NCBI GenBank assembly: GCA_014382665.1
Contig: JACNJH010000128.1
Coordinates: 1-50,476, forward strand
Source: Candidatus Desulfatibia profunda
GTDB lineage: Bacteria; Desulfobacterota; Desulfobacteria; Desulfobacterales; UBA11574
Direction of reading: 5' to 3'
Length of the DNA: 50,476 nucleotides
Shown here: positions 8,920 to 18,484 of the stretch, piece by piece
How positions within the stretch are numbered: position 1 is the stretch's first letter
How the letters are laid out: every line of letters begins with the position of its first letter
Position numbers and translations under genes: made by a program
The notes under the pieces: model-generated
What the model saw: the letters and a program-made list of their open reading frames with translations, nothing else
Database searches by the model: none
What the model was told of the DNA's origin: nothing

Positions 8920-10278
8920 ATGAAATCGATCTGGAAAGAGGTAAAAGCTGCCATTGGGTTGCGTGTTCCCCGTCACAGTTTCAGAATGTGGATTGAACCG
9001 CTGGAACTTGAAAAATGCCAACAGGACCATATCGTAATTTCTTGCCCCAACCTTTTTTTCAGGAAAAGGGTTTTAGAAAATTATGGCAAACTGATAGAAG
9101 CTGAAATACATCGAGTGGCCGGTACGGCCTGCGGTTATTCTATTGAGGTTTCCAGAGAAAATGAGGTTTCCAGAGAAAAGAATGTTTCAAGATCGACAAC
9201 AGATATCAATTTGCAACTGCCGCTTCCCAACGTGGGTGTTCGTCCCCATAACGGACGTCTTTTAAGAAAAGATTTTACTTTCGATCAGTTTGTGGTCGGA
9301 AGTAACAATGACTTTGCTTACTCAGCATCGCTTTCACTGGCTTCGCGTAAGGATACTCAGCAAAATTCTTTATTATTATTGTCAAATACCGGCATGGGAA
9401 AAAGCCATCTTTCCCAGGCCGTCGGCCATTATATCTTGTCTGAGCACCCTTCGGATCGTGTCTATTATATGACGGCTGAAGACTTCAGCAATGAAATGGT
9501 TCAAGCTTTTCGACATGATGCCATTAATGCGTTCAAGACAAAATACAGAAACGGCTGTGACGTCTTGCTGCTTGAAGATGTTCACTACTTGAGCGGCAAA
9601 GAACGAACTCAGATTGAACTGGCTTTTACTCTGGATACACTGTTTGAGAGCGGCAAAAAAATGATTTTTTCAAGTTGTTACTTGCCGGCCGATATTCCGA
9701 AACTTAATGATAACCTGCGGTCGCGTCTTTCAAGCAGCCTTATTTCAAATATTGATCCGCCGAACTTCAGGACAAGAGTCAGGATATTACAGAAAAAAGC
9801 GTTGCATAACGGCTATAAAATACCCGAAGACGTCATGCATTATTTGGCCAGCGAACTCACGGAGGATGTTCGGCAGCTGGAAAGCGGGCTTATTGGCGTT
9901 GCCGCCAAATCGTCACTTTTGGGAGTACCCATCGATCTTGCCCTTGCAGAAAGTGTCGTTAAGAATATCGTTCGTCAAAGAAAAAAAATAACCATGGATG
10001 TCATCAAGAAGCTGGTATGCAAATACTACAATCTTTCCATGGAAGACATTGTTTCCAATTCCCGCAAGCAATCCATTGTTCGGCCAAGGCAGATAGCGAT
10101 TTACCTGTCGCGCATGTATACGGATTCACCCCTTCAGACCATCGGGAAAAGCTTTAACCGCTACCATGCCACAGCGCTTCATTCCATCGGCACGGTTGAA
10201 CGGGCGGTTAAGGCAGACGGTGCCGTGCAGAAGCAGGTGGAATTTTTACGCCGGAAACTCGAATCTGGAACATATTGA
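8920..10278 (+). CDS. dnaA: DnaA-type replication initiator with divergent DNA-binding signature
   Basis: The four DnaA domains are present in 452 aa: domain I (1-75) with conserved hydrophobic W residues, a short linker (76-115), the AAA+ domain (about 117-350) and domain IV (353-452). Walker A is SNTGMGKS (155-162), Walker B DVLLLED (214-220; the second-last acid is E rather than the usual D). The arginine-finger segment LRSRL (266-270) and sensor II VRQLE (317-321) are kept. The signature usually written FGGRDHTTVLHA is FNRYHATALHS here: one residue is missing, and the D and first T that contact DnaA boxes are Y and A. The linker contains a tandem duplication (EVSREN/EVSREK). Either the sole, diverged initiator or a paralogue. 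Confidence 0.86.
   Translation: MKSIWKEVKAAIGLRVPRHSFRMWIEPLELEKCQQDHIVISCPNLFFRKRVLENYGKLIEAEIHRVAGTACGYSIEVSRENEVSREKNVSRSTTDINLQLPLPNVGVRPHNGRLLRKDFTFDQFVVGSNNDFAYSASLSLASRKDTQQNSLLLLSNTGMGKSHLSQAVGHYILSEHPSDRVYYMTAEDFSNEMVQAFRHDAINAFKTKYRNGCDVLLLEDVHYLSGKERTQIELAFTLDTLFESGKKMIFSSCYLPADIPKLNDNLRSRLSSSLISNIDPPNFRTRVRILQKKALHNGYKIPEDVMHYLASELTEDVRQLESGLIGVAAKSSLLGVPIDLALAESVVKNIVRQRKKITMDVIKKLVCKYYNLSMEDIVSNSRKQSIVRPRQIAIYLSRMYTDSPLQTIGKSFNRYHATALHSIGTVERAVKADGAVQKQVEFLRRKLESGTY
9145..9180 (+). repeat. 18-bp tandem duplication inside dnaA linker
   Basis: Two adjacent 18-bp units beginning GAGGTTTCCAGAGAAAA encode EVSREN and EVSREK, and a degenerate third unit follows. It lies in the unconserved domain II linker, where length change should be tolerated. 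Confidence 0.8.
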
Positions 10279-10283
10279 TCTTA

Positions 10284-11669
10284 ATGCCATTACGTGATTC
10301 TACGTTCTCAAAGCTTCAAAATATAGTAGGTAAGGCCAATTGCACCAGGAAAAGAGAAGATCTTGCCTGCTACGCCTATGATGCAACCGCGCGCACCTAT
10401 CTGCCTGATGCTGTTTTGTTTCCCAAAAACACAAAAGAAATATCCGCCATATTAAGGACCGCCAACCAAGACCGCTTTTTTGTAATACCGCGTGGCGCCG
10501 GCAGCGGGATGACCGGCGGGTCACTGGCCGTCAAAGGAGGAGTCGTCCTTGTAATGACTCGCTTGAACCGAATTCTTAAAATCGATAAGGAAAATCTCGT
10601 TGCCCATGTGGAACCCGGCGTTGTTACCGGGCGATTTCATAAAGCGGTTGAAAAAGAAGGCCTTTTTTATCCTCCCGATCCTTCAAGCTCGGAATTTTCT
10701 ACGCTGGGCGGAAACCTGGCAGAATGTGCCGGCGGTCCCCGTGCAGTAAAATATGGTGTCACCCGGGATTATGTCCTGGGCCTTGAGGCTGTTTTGCCGA
10801 CAGGAGAAATGATTCGCACCGGTGTGCAGACTGCCAAGGGTGTGGTCGGATATGACTTGACCCGGCTTTTGGTGGGATCCGAAGGCACCCTCGGCATCAT
10901 CACCCGTATGACGCTGCGGCTTTTACCCTTACCTGAGGTTATAAGGGCGATGACGGTTGTATTCGACAAGATCGATACGGCCGCGGAAACGGTTTCAAAA
11001 ATTATCAGAAGCGGCATCATACCACGGGCCATAGAATTTATGGATAATGCTTCCATTCGGTGTGTTGAAAACCACCTCAAGATAGGCCTGCCGGTTGAAG
11101 CCGAAGCTTTATTGCTGATCGAAGAGGACGGAGGGTCCGATGAGGTGGATCTTGCCATAGATAAGATCAAAGCACTATGCCTGTCTGAGGGTGCCAAACG
11201 TGTCGAAGTCGCCAAGACAAAGGCCGAGGTTGCAAAGCTGTGGCGAGCCCGTAAGGCGGTTTCTCCGGCGCTGTTTCAATACGGTCCGGATAAGATCAAT
11301 GAAGATATTGTCGTCCCCAGAAGCAAGCTGCCTGATATGGTCAGAAAGATAAATGCATTAAGGGTCGAAACCGGCCTGACAATGGTTAGTTTCGGGCATG
11401 CCGGTGACGGCAACATCCACTTTAATATCATGCTCGACAAAAAAGACAACGCGCAGTTGAAAAAGGCCCAGGGTGCTGTGGAGGCCCTGTTTGACTACAC
11501 GCTTAAGCTTGGCGGAACGATTTCCGGCGAACATGGCGTCGGCATCACCAAGGCCCCTTACCTGGCAAAAGAGATCGGCCCTGTTGAAATCAACCTGATG
11601 AAGAGGATAAAAACACTTTTTGATCCCAACGGGATATTAAATCCCGGCAAGATCTTTCCTTCAAATTAA
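10284..11669 (+). CDS. glcD: FAD-linked oxidase, GlcD/D-lactate dehydrogenase type
   Basis: FAD-binding PCMH-type dehydrogenase that oxidises a 2-hydroxy acid such as glycolate or D-lactate. The FAD pocket is marked by PRGAGSGMTGGSLAV, and the substrate domain by GHAGDGNIHFNI and the C-terminal SGEHGVG followed by a NPGKIFP ending. About 461 residues, normal for GlcD. An in-frame TTG at 10275 overlaps the dnaA stop; the ATG at 10284 is the simpler start. No GlcE/GlcF iron-sulfur partner is adjacent, so its electron acceptor is unknown. The substrate cannot be read from sequence alone. Confidence 0.87.
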   Translation: MPLRDSTFSKLQNIVGKANCTRKREDLACYAYDATARTYLPDAVLFPKNTKEISAILRTANQDRFFVIPRGAGSGMTGGSLAVKGGVVLVMTRLNRILKIDKENLVAHVEPGVVTGRFHKAVEKEGLFYPPDPSSSEFSTLGGNLAECAGGPRAVKYGVTRDYVLGLEAVLPTGEMIRTGVQTAKGVVGYDLTRLLVGSEGTLGIITRMTLRLLPLPEVIRAMTVVFDKIDTAAETVSKIIRSGIIPRAIEFMDNASIRCVENHLKIGLPVEAEALLLIEEDGGSDEVDLAIDKIKALCLSEGAKRVEVAKTKAEVAKLWRARKAVSPALFQYGPDKINEDIVVPRSKLPDMVRKINALRVETGLTMVSFGHAGDGNIHFNIMLDKKDNAQLKKAQGAVEALFDYTLKLGGTISGEHGVGITKAPYLAKEIGPVEINLMKRIKTLFDPNGILNPGKIFPSN

Positions 11670-11750
11670 TTCAGGGGCCGGGGAGTTTTTCTGTTTGACG
11701 GCTTTAAAATCCTATTGTGTTTACGCTCAATTGGAATGAAAAATTTAAAG

Positions 11751-11948
11751 TTACTGTAATTTGATAAACTCACAGTCAGAAGACATCAGGTCTTCCAGAA
11801 GTTCCAGCCTGTTGTTGTGATCGCGTTCTATGGCGCAACGCAAGCTTAAAACGCAAAGTTTTTTACAGATCGGGTTTTGGATGTTGAAGTTGCCAAAACA
11901 ACCCAGGTGATTATCAAGCGAGGCTTTACTGATCAGCTTTTCTTTCAT
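11751..11948 (-). CDS. Small conserved-type protein with a Cys motif, downstream of suhB
   Basis: Unrecognised 65-residue protein. It has the spacing C17-x10-C28-x3-C32-x5-C38 (GCFGNF...PICKKLC...RC), a pattern seen in small metal- or Fe-S-binding modules, plus an acidic C-terminus with C59. Its ATG overlaps the suhB-type stop by four bases (ATGA), so it is very probably translated with that gene. Metal binding is inference from the cysteines; no function can be assigned. Confidence 0.65.
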   Translation of the reverse strand: MKEKLISKASLDNHLGCFGNFNIQNPICKKLCVLSLRCAIERDHNNRLELLEDLMSSDCEFIKLQ

Positions 11949-12733
11949 ACGGCGTCCTTTAATTTTAATAATCCAAGCATTTCCTGGTGAATATTGCCGT
12001 TGGTTGCCAGAATTTCAGTTTTATTTATCGTAAACGTACGGTTTGAAAAATCGGTGACGATCGCTCCGGCTTCTCTGGCAATCAGCTCGCCGGCGGCCGT
12101 GTCCCACGGTTTCAGGTTCTGTTCCCAGAATCCGTCAAATCTTCCGCAAGCGACGTAACAAAGGTCAATGGCGGCCGAACCGAGTCTGCGCAAGCCCTGA
12201 GATGCTTGCAGGCAACTTGAAAATCGGGTGACTACGGGGTTTATCATGTCTTTAAAATTATATGGAAAACCGGTTACCAGTAAGCTTTCCGAAACTGTTT
12301 TCGTATTAGAGACTTTCATCGGCCGGCCGTTAAGATCGGCACCTTTGCCTTTCATCGCCGTGAAAAGCTCTGCGGTTAAAGGGCTCAGAACAATCCCGAG
12401 AACGATTTCGCGGCCAACGGCATAGGCTATGGAAATCGAGAACAGGCCGAGCTTGTGTGCAAAGTTTGTGGTGCCGTCAAGAGGGTCGATAATCCACATG
12501 TGATCGATCTTGCCCTGATTCAGCCCGCTTTCCTCCGCCAGAACGGCATGATCCGGAAACGATTTTTTAATGGTCTCAATGATGATCTTTTCTGATTCGA
12601 TGTCGGCTTCAGTGACAAGCTCAATGGCACCTTTTTTGCCGATGCTGGATATTTTGCCGTAATGAGACCTCAGCACACTGCCGCCCTTGAAGGCAGCAGC
12701 AATGGCGACTCGTTTTTGTGGTTCCAGATTCAT
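11945..12733 (-). CDS. suhB: Inositol monophosphatase family protein (SuhB-like)
   Basis: Mg2+-dependent sugar/inositol phosphate phosphatase. The 262-aa protein shows the family's metal sites in order: EES (about residue 67), WIIDPLDGTTNFAH (about 79-92) and KPWDTAAGELI (about 207-217). The length is typical. In bacteria these enzymes can act on inositol 1-phosphate, fructose 1,6-bisphosphate or as the SuhB antitermination factor; the sequence does not decide between them. It sits just downstream of hflX with a 36-bp gap and overlaps the small Cys protein gene. Confidence 0.9.
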   Translation of the reverse strand: MNLEPQKRVAIAAAFKGGSVLRSHYGKISSIGKKGAIELVTEADIESEKIIIETIKKSFPDHAVLAEESGLNQGKIDHMWIIDPLDGTTNFAHKLGLFSISIAYAVGREIVLGIVLSPLTAELFTAMKGKGADLNGRPMKVSNTKTVSESLLVTGFPYNFKDMINPVVTRFSSCLQASQGLRRLGSAAIDLCYVACGRFDGFWEQNLKPWDTAAGELIAREAGAIVTDFSNRTFTINKTEILATNGNIHQEMLGLLKLKDAV

Positions 12734-12769
12734 AACGAATTCATCTTTATATATATTTTGTTTGCAAAG

Positions 12770-14431
12770 TCAACCCCGTATTGGGCTACTGCCCTCCGGC
12801 GGCCGCTTCCTGCCAGATATCAACGTTTCCATTCTTTCTATCAAAGGCATCAATGTTGATACAGCCTTGGCGGAAATGGCAGTTCCGTTAAGGGTTCGGC
12901 ACAGCCTCCTGACGGTTTCATCGTCAACCAGATCTTTCTTGTTCAGAACCCGGATGGTGTCAATATTGTCAAGACCGAGCTCTTCAAGTATTGTTTCAAC
13001 AGATTTGATTTGCTGCTCAAAACGGGGATTGCTGATATCGATCACATGCAGAAGCAGGTCGGCACTTTCGAGCTCCTCCAGGGTGGCCCGGAAGGCCACC
13101 AACAGGTCGTTGGGGAGGTTTTTAATGAATCCGACGGTATCGGTAATAATGACCTCGATATCTTTTGGGAATTTAAGACGCCTGCTCGAAGGATCTAGGG
13201 TGGCAAACAGACGGCTTTCAGCTCTGACAGCGCTTTTTGTTAATGTGTTCAGAAGTGTCGATTTGCCGGCATTGGTATATCCGATGATGGAAATAACGGT
13301 CAAATCTCTTTTGCTACGCAGTGCCTTTTGTTGTTTACGCTGTTTCATTACAAGGACCAGCTCTTTTTCCAGGCGCACAATACGGTCGTGTACTCTTCTG
13401 CGGTTTATCTCCAGCTTGGTTTCCCCCGGCCCGCGCCCGCCGATACCACCGGTTAAACGTGACATGGCGGTGTTTTTTGTAATCAGACGTGGCAGCAAAT
13501 ACTTCAGCTGCGCAAGTTCAACCTGCAGTTTTCCTTCCTTTGTTTGAGCGCGCTGTGCAAAAATATCAAGGATCAATTGTGTTCGGTCGATAACCTTAAA
13601 ATCCAGCTTGTCCGTAATGGACCGGATTTGTGACGGGTTTAGTTCCTGATCGAAGATGATCAGGGTTGCTCCTTTTTCAAGCGCAATGATGGTCAGATCC
13701 TGAAGTTTCCCGATGCCCATGAGGAATCTAGAGTCCACACTTTTGCGCTGTTGCAGCAGGGTTCCGATGACATCGATACCACTGGATACGGCCAGTTCTT
13801 CAAGCTCTGCCAGAGAGTCCATGGCAATTCTCTTCGGCGCTGATGTCACGCTGACAAGCAGGGCCCTTTCTTTTTCTTTGTCGGCTTCATATAATGATTT
13901 GACATGGACCAACTCCGATTCCAGGGATTGGATGAGTTTCAGGCACTCGATATCAAGCTGGTGAGGTTTCAGAGGCTCTAAGATCTGAAACGGCTTTCCG
14001 GCGGAGCTTTTCGGGAGAATATGCCCGGTATGAACCTGATGCAGGTGCCCCTCTGCAGTCATGGTAATCGCAGCCATCAGGTCGAGCCTCAAAAGGGCAA
14101 GGTCGGTAAGGTCGTCTCTGGTCAAAGATTCGTCATTAAGGTGAGTATGGACACATCTAAGTCCTTTTAGCCGACCCGGAGCGATTCGATATTCACTGGT
14201 GTCCGGGATGATGATTTTCTGTTGATCTCCAACGATGACATAGGCGATTTTTCCCAGACGGTCGATAAGGAGACCGATCTGACGGCGTATTTCATGGGAG
14301 AGACTGCTGATATCACGTGCAAGTTCGAATGTGATCAAAAAATGCGGCGGTATGCGGCGGCGGTAAAGATTTTCAAGCCGGCGGATCTGATTGGGCTTGA
14401 GTCCGGTAGTATTCCCGAAAAGCTTTTTCAT
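12770..14431 (-). CDS. hflX: GTPase HflX, long form
   Basis: Ribosome-associated GTPase that splits stalled or heat-damaged 70S ribosomes. The G domain has G1 GYTNAGKST (384-392), G3 DTVGF and G4 NKKD; the HflX-specific GGIGGRGPGETKLE block is at about 328-341 before the coiled coil. At 553 aa it carries an extra N-terminal domain of about 185 residues not found in E. coli HflX; long forms of this kind are common in deltaproteobacteria. It heads the run hflX-suhB-small protein. Confidence 0.94.
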   Translation of the reverse strand: MKKLFGNTTGLKPNQIRRLENLYRRRIPPHFLITFELARDISSLSHEIRRQIGLLIDRLGKIAYVIVGDQQKIIIPDTSEYRIAPGRLKGLRCVHTHLNDESLTRDDLTDLALLRLDLMAAITMTAEGHLHQVHTGHILPKSSAGKPFQILEPLKPHQLDIECLKLIQSLESELVHVKSLYEADKEKERALLVSVTSAPKRIAMDSLAELEELAVSSGIDVIGTLLQQRKSVDSRFLMGIGKLQDLTIIALEKGATLIIFDQELNPSQIRSITDKLDFKVIDRTQLILDIFAQRAQTKEGKLQVELAQLKYLLPRLITKNTAMSRLTGGIGGRGPGETKLEINRRRVHDRIVRLEKELVLVMKQRKQQKALRSKRDLTVISIIGYTNAGKSTLLNTLTKSAVRAESRLFATLDPSSRRLKFPKDIEVIITDTVGFIKNLPNDLLVAFRATLEELESADLLLHVIDISNPRFEQQIKSVETILEELGLDNIDTIRVLNKKDLVDDETVRRLCRTLNGTAISAKAVSTLMPLIERMETLISGRKRPPEGSSPIRG

Positions 14432-14585
14432 TATATAAGTTTCATGTTTTTTGTATCTGAAGATCCCCTTAGTGCACGTATTCTTAAATACGAATACGTA
14501 TCATATCTGGTTTGTTCATTTAATTTTAAAAAGCAGCCCCTTCCAGGGGTAAACCAAAGCCGGGTCATCTGGGCACGGATGTTAC

Positions 14586-15200
14586 CTATGGTAGCGCCTG
14601 TTCAAACAGTTTACGGACGTTGAGCCGGTTGACGCTGTCTGAAAAAATATCACCCAGAACTTTCTCCGCGTCACCTATACCGAATGCTTTAATTCGTTCG
14701 GCGTCACCGCTGATGGTCTGTTCGGCCAGCAAGCGGTCTTCCTTTAAAAGACGGGCCTCATACATGATATTGGCGACCCATTTTCGATCGACAAGGTTCA
14801 GCCGGAAATTTTTAATAATGATTTCAATACCGGGTGTGCTTTGATCCTGTCGGGTGATTACGTCGATCCCCAGGTTTGCGAGTCTTCTTGAAAAGGCCTC
14901 TTTAAAGAGCGACGGCAGGTCAAAGGCGCCGGCCACAAACGGTTTTTCCCCCTGGTTCACAGAAAGCGAAAAAAGTCCGGTAAAGTGTTTAAATTCAGCT
15001 TTGGTCTTTTCGCCAAAAATCGTTTTATCGGGCCTCATATCCCTGCAATCGAGAAAAACCCGTTTTCCTTGAAAATCTTGCGCTGCCGCCGGCAGGCGGT
15101 AGGTGACGTCAATGTAAGATTTGGTGGCGCATGCGCAGATCACAACAGCGATCATCAAAACAGATCCAAGCAGCAAAATGAACTTAGTCGTTGGTTTCAT
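14586..15200 (-). CDS. Probable lipoprotein of unknown function
   Basis: A 204-aa protein starting with a charged MKPTTK and a hydrophobic stretch ending in the lipobox-like ICAC (cysteine at about residue 24), which predicts lipidation and export. The mature part is a mixed alpha/beta domain resembling YajG/ABC-auxiliary-type lipoproteins in general pattern (a beta-rich start, then an amphipathic LPSLFKEAFSRRLANLG segment and a second strand-rich half). I do not recognise a precise family. It lies alone between hflX and der. Confidence 0.7.
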   Translation of the reverse strand: MKPTTKFILLLGSVLMIAVVICACATKSYIDVTYRLPAAAQDFQGKRVFLDCRDMRPDKTIFGEKTKAEFKHFTGLFSLSVNQGEKPFVAGAFDLPSLFKEAFSRRLANLGIDVITRQDQSTPGIEIIIKNFRLNLVDRKWVANIMYEARLLKEDRLLAEQTISGDAERIKAFGIGDAEKVLGDIFSDSVNRLNVRKLFEQALP

Positions 15201-15502
15201 TTGATAAACCCCCAGTATAATTGGTAATATTTTGAGATATCAGTGGCATTTCAACAGCGCTGATAATAATGTGATGCAGTCCTCCTGGAATGTCGTTTTC
15301 TGCTTTAGATGCAATATAACTTAAAAACAGTCAAAATACAAGAATGTCGATATGTCATGGACATTTCCAATATTCCCGTGTCGAGTTTTACAGATTCAGC
15401 CGATGCACGGATGATCGCCCTTAACATGGGTTTACAATCATATCATAATCTGATTTAATAAGATGAGCTTAAAACAAAGTCTTATGTTGACGAAAGACCA
15501 AG
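15201..15502. other. Noncoding divergent region between the lipoprotein gene and der
   Basis: About 300 bp with no credible open reading frame. It must contain the promoters of both divergent genes, but I see no convincing -35/-10 pair, hairpin or repeat in it. Confidence 0.4.
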
Positions 15503-16828
15503 ATGAAACCGATTGTCGCTATTGTAGGCCGGCCCAATGTCGGCAAATCCACCCTTTTTAACCGCATCACCCGATCCCGGGACGCTATCGTGGATAATAT
15601 GCCCGGTGTTACCAGGGATCGCCATTATGGCGATGCCACCTGGAACGATGTGGATTTTACCCTGATCGACACCGGGGGGTTTGTCGGTGAAGATGAGGAT
15701 GATTTTGCGTCCGAGATTCGTCTCCAGATCCTGCAGGCCATCGAAGAGGCCGATGTTATTATTCTACTGCTGGACGGCAAGGGCGGCATCACGCCGTTTG
15801 ATGAAGATATCGTTAAAATCCTGCGGGAAATCAAGAAGCCGGTGTTTTACGGCGTCAACAAGATCGACGGGATGGCACAGGAGGTAAAGCTTTATGATTT
15901 TTACAGCCTCGGTCTGGAGAAACTCTATCCGCTGTCAGCCGAACACCGCTACGGTCTGAACGATTTTATGGATGATCTGGTACGTGCTCTGCCCGAGTCG
16001 ATTGCGGATGAATCCGGTGATATGATAAAAGTGGCCGTTATCGGCCGGCCCAATGTCGGCAAATCTTCTCTGATCAATAAAATCCTGGGCCAAGAACGCC
16101 TGGTCGTCAGCGATATCCCGGGCACAACCCGCGATGCCGTCGATTCTGTCTGCAAAGTGAACGGAAAGACTTATCTTTTAATCGACACCGCCGGCATCCG
16201 GCGTAAGAAAAAGGTGTCAAAAAAGATTGAGAAGTTTTCCATCATTAAAGCGTTGAAAAGCTTGGAGCGCTGTGATGTAGCGATGATTGTCGTCGATGCT
16301 CACGATGGTATTACCGAACAGGACGTAACCATCGCCGGGTACGCCTATGAGCGTGGCTGCGGATGTATTCTGCTGCTGAACAAATGGGATATCGTCGCAA
16401 AAGACGGCAAAACCGAAAAAAAGTATTTTGACAAGTTAAGAATGGAAGCAAAATTCTTAAGCTTTGCACCGGCCATGACGATTTCGGCCCTGACCGGACA
16501 GAGGGTCCCTAAGATATTCAGGATCATAGACGAGGTTTACCACCAGTACACCCTGCGGGTCGGGACGGGAGAGTTAAACCGGATTCTGGAACGGGCTGTC
16601 GAGCAAAACGGGCCGTCGATATACAGGGGCAGACGTTTAAAATTTTATTATTTCACCCAGGCGTCTACCGGACCTCCCACCATTGTGGGCTTTGTCAACT
16701 ATCCGGACGGCGTCCATTTTTCCTATAAGCGCTATCTTGCCAATCAGATCCGGAAAGGAACCGGGCTTGACAAGACGCCGATACGGCTCATTTTTCGCAA
16801 GCGGACCGGCCGGATGGATAAGGGTTGA
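15503..16828 (+). CDS. der: Ribosome biogenesis GTPase Der (EngA)
   Basis: Essential GTPase for assembly of the 50S subunit. It has the diagnostic pair of tandem G domains: the first G1 [11 protein letters not shown] at about 8-18 with DTGGF, and the second G1 [11 protein letters not shown] at about 180-190 with DTAGIRRK and NKWD, followed by the C-terminal KH-like domain. The 441-aa length is typical. It starts at ATG 15503 behind GACGAAAGACCAAG, a weak ribosome binding site. A GAGGGGTCGGGGAGTTTT tag follows 20 bp after the stop. Confidence 0.96.
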   Translation: MKPIVAIVGRPNVGKSTLFNRITRSRDAIVDNMPGVTRDRHYGDATWNDVDFTLIDTGGFVGEDEDDFASEIRLQILQAIEEADVIILLLDGKGGITPFDEDIVKILREIKKPVFYGVNKIDGMAQEVKLYDFYSLGLEKLYPLSAEHRYGLNDFMDDLVRALPESIADESGDMIKVAVIGRPNVGKSSLINKILGQERLVVSDIPGTTRDAVDSVCKVNGKTYLLIDTAGIRRKKKVSKKIEKFSIIKALKSLERCDVAMIVVDAHDGITEQDVTIAGYAYERGCGCILLLNKWDIVAKDGKTEKKYFDKLRMEAKFLSFAPAMTISALTGQRVPKIFRIIDEVYHQYTLRVGTGELNRILERAVEQNGPSIYRGRRLKFYYFTQASTGPPTIVGFVNYPDGVHFSYKRYLANQIRKGTGLDKTPIRLIFRKRTGRMDKG

Positions 16829-16937
16829 TTGGTTGAACAGCTAAATAGTTGAGGGGTCGGGGAGTTTTCGCTGTTAAGCCGCTCCATGGATGATCATAGC
16901 TTAAATAGCGAACTGTTTGATTTATTGAGAGGATACA

Positions 16938-18302
16938 TTGGACCTGTTTGAATACAGTGCTCAAAAGGCTGCCGATGAACTCAGGCCCCTGGCCGATCGG
17001 ATGCGGCCCAGAAGCTTGGACGAATTTATCGGGCAAGAGCAGGCGGTGGGCCGGGGGACCCTGATTCGTCATGCCATCGAGCAGGACCGGATATTTTCCA
17101 TGATCCTCTGGGGCCCTCCGGGATGCGGCAAAACCACCCTGGCCAGAATATTTGCCGCCGAGACCAGCAGCCATTTTGTTCAATTTTCAGCGGTGCTGTC
17201 CGGTATCAAGGAGATCCGGTCCGTGATCGAGGCGGCCAGAGATCAGCAACGCCTATACCGCAAACGGACGGTCCTGTTTGTGGATGAGATCCACAGATTC
17301 AACAAAGCCCAGCAGGACGCCTTTCTCCACCATGTGGAAAGCGGCCTGCTCACCTTGATCGGTGCGACCACTGAAAACCCTTCCTTCGAGGTGATACCGG
17401 CCCTCATGTCCCGGTGCCGCGTGATCACGTTGAGCGCCCTGACGCCCAAGGACCTTGAAACGATCATTGCAAGCGCCCTCAAAGACAAGGAAAGGGGTTT
17501 GGGAAATTTTAAGCTGGATATCGACCGGCAGGCGCTGGACCACCTGACACGCATTGCCGACGGCGATGCCCGCTCGGCTTTAAACGGTCTCGAAATAACG
17601 GCTTCCCTGGCGGTTTCAGATAATGTTCCGGAGCCAACAGGTAAAACCCTCGGCATCACGCTTGAAATTTTAGAGAAAGCTTTAGAGAAAAAGGCCCTGG
17701 TATATGACAAGGCCGGTGAAGAGCATTACAATCTGATATCCGCCTTTCACAAGAGCCTGCGGGGCAGCGATCCGGACGCAGCCTTATACTGGCTCGGGCG
17801 CATGCTATCCGGCGGTGAAGACCCTTTTTATATTGCCCGCAGGATGGTCAGATTTGCATCCGAGGATGTGGGCAATGCAGACCCGTATGCCCTGGGGATT
17901 GCGTTGAACGCCATGGAGGCCTTCAGGTTTCTCGGGCACCCCGAGGGTGAACTGGCCCTGGCCCAGGCCGCTGTTTATCTGGCCGTGGCTCCCAAGAGCA
18001 ACAGCGTTTATACAGCCTATGGTGAGGTTAACGCGTGTATCAAACGCACAGGGACGCTCCCTGTTCCGTTTCATATCCGCAATGCGCCGACCGAACTGAT
18101 GCAAGCGCTGGGTTACGGCAAGGATTACAAGTATGCCCATGATTATAAAGAGGCATATGTCTTCCAGGAATACCTGCCCGAGACCCTCAAGGGCCGGCGT
18201 TTCTTCTTGCCGGCCGACAGGGGTTACGAAAAAATCATCAGGCAGCGGCTCGAGAAATGGCGCAGTTTGAAAGATCGGCAAAAAAAGGGCAAAAACAGCT
18301 GA
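16938..18302 (+). CDS. rarA: Replication-associated recombination protein RarA (MgsA)
   Basis: AAA+ ATPase related to clamp loaders and RuvB that acts at stalled replication forks. Walker A GPPGCGKTTL (about 55-64), Walker B region VLFVDEIHRFNKAQQD, sensor I GATTENPSFEV, and the C-terminal tetramerisation domain beginning around 250 with ASEDVGNADP. At 454 aa it is full length. I use the TTG at 16938 because GAGAGGA lies 6-12 bp upstream and the MDLF start matches the family. It follows der after 109 bp. Confidence 0.94.
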   Translation: MDLFEYSAQKAADELRPLADRMRPRSLDEFIGQEQAVGRGTLIRHAIEQDRIFSMILWGPPGCGKTTLARIFAAETSSHFVQFSAVLSGIKEIRSVIEAARDQQRLYRKRTVLFVDEIHRFNKAQQDAFLHHVESGLLTLIGATTENPSFEVIPALMSRCRVITLSALTPKDLETIIASALKDKERGLGNFKLDIDRQALDHLTRIADGDARSALNGLEITASLAVSDNVPEPTGKTLGITLEILEKALEKKALVYDKAGEEHYNLISAFHKSLRGSDPDAALYWLGRMLSGGEDPFYIARRMVRFASEDVGNADPYALGIALNAMEAFRFLGHPEGELALAQAAVYLAVAPKSNSVYTAYGEVNACIKRTGTLPVPFHIRNAPTELMQALGYGKDYKYAHDYKEAYVFQEYLPETLKGRRFFLPADRGYEKIIRQRLEKWRSLKDRQKKGKNS

Positions 18303-18348
18303 TAAGTTTGTCTTCAGCCTTCCAATTTTCAATCCTTGTTTTTTTTAT

Positions 18349-18377
18349 TTGACAGACACGCTGAAATCTTTTATAGG
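18349..18377 (+). promoter_or_regulatory. Candidate sigma70 promoter for the 18696 gene
   Basis: TTGACA (18349-18354) and TATAGG (18372-18377) are separated by 17 bp in the gap after rarA. It would give a leader of about 310 nt rich in hairpins. Confidence 0.45.
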
Positions 18378-18484
18378 CAGAATCTCCTATCCTGAATTTT
18401 TATGTTTACATTATTTAATTTTCTGCCGATAAACATTTTAGCCAACAGTTCTGATCGAAATCTTAAATTGCAACAGCGCTCGTA

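Noticed and set aside
12687-13547. Long open frame (286 aa) on the + strand opposite suhB/hflX
   Set aside because: Serine/arginine-rich shadow of hflX and suhB; no plausible domain, no ribosome binding site, and the minus-strand genes have full domain support.
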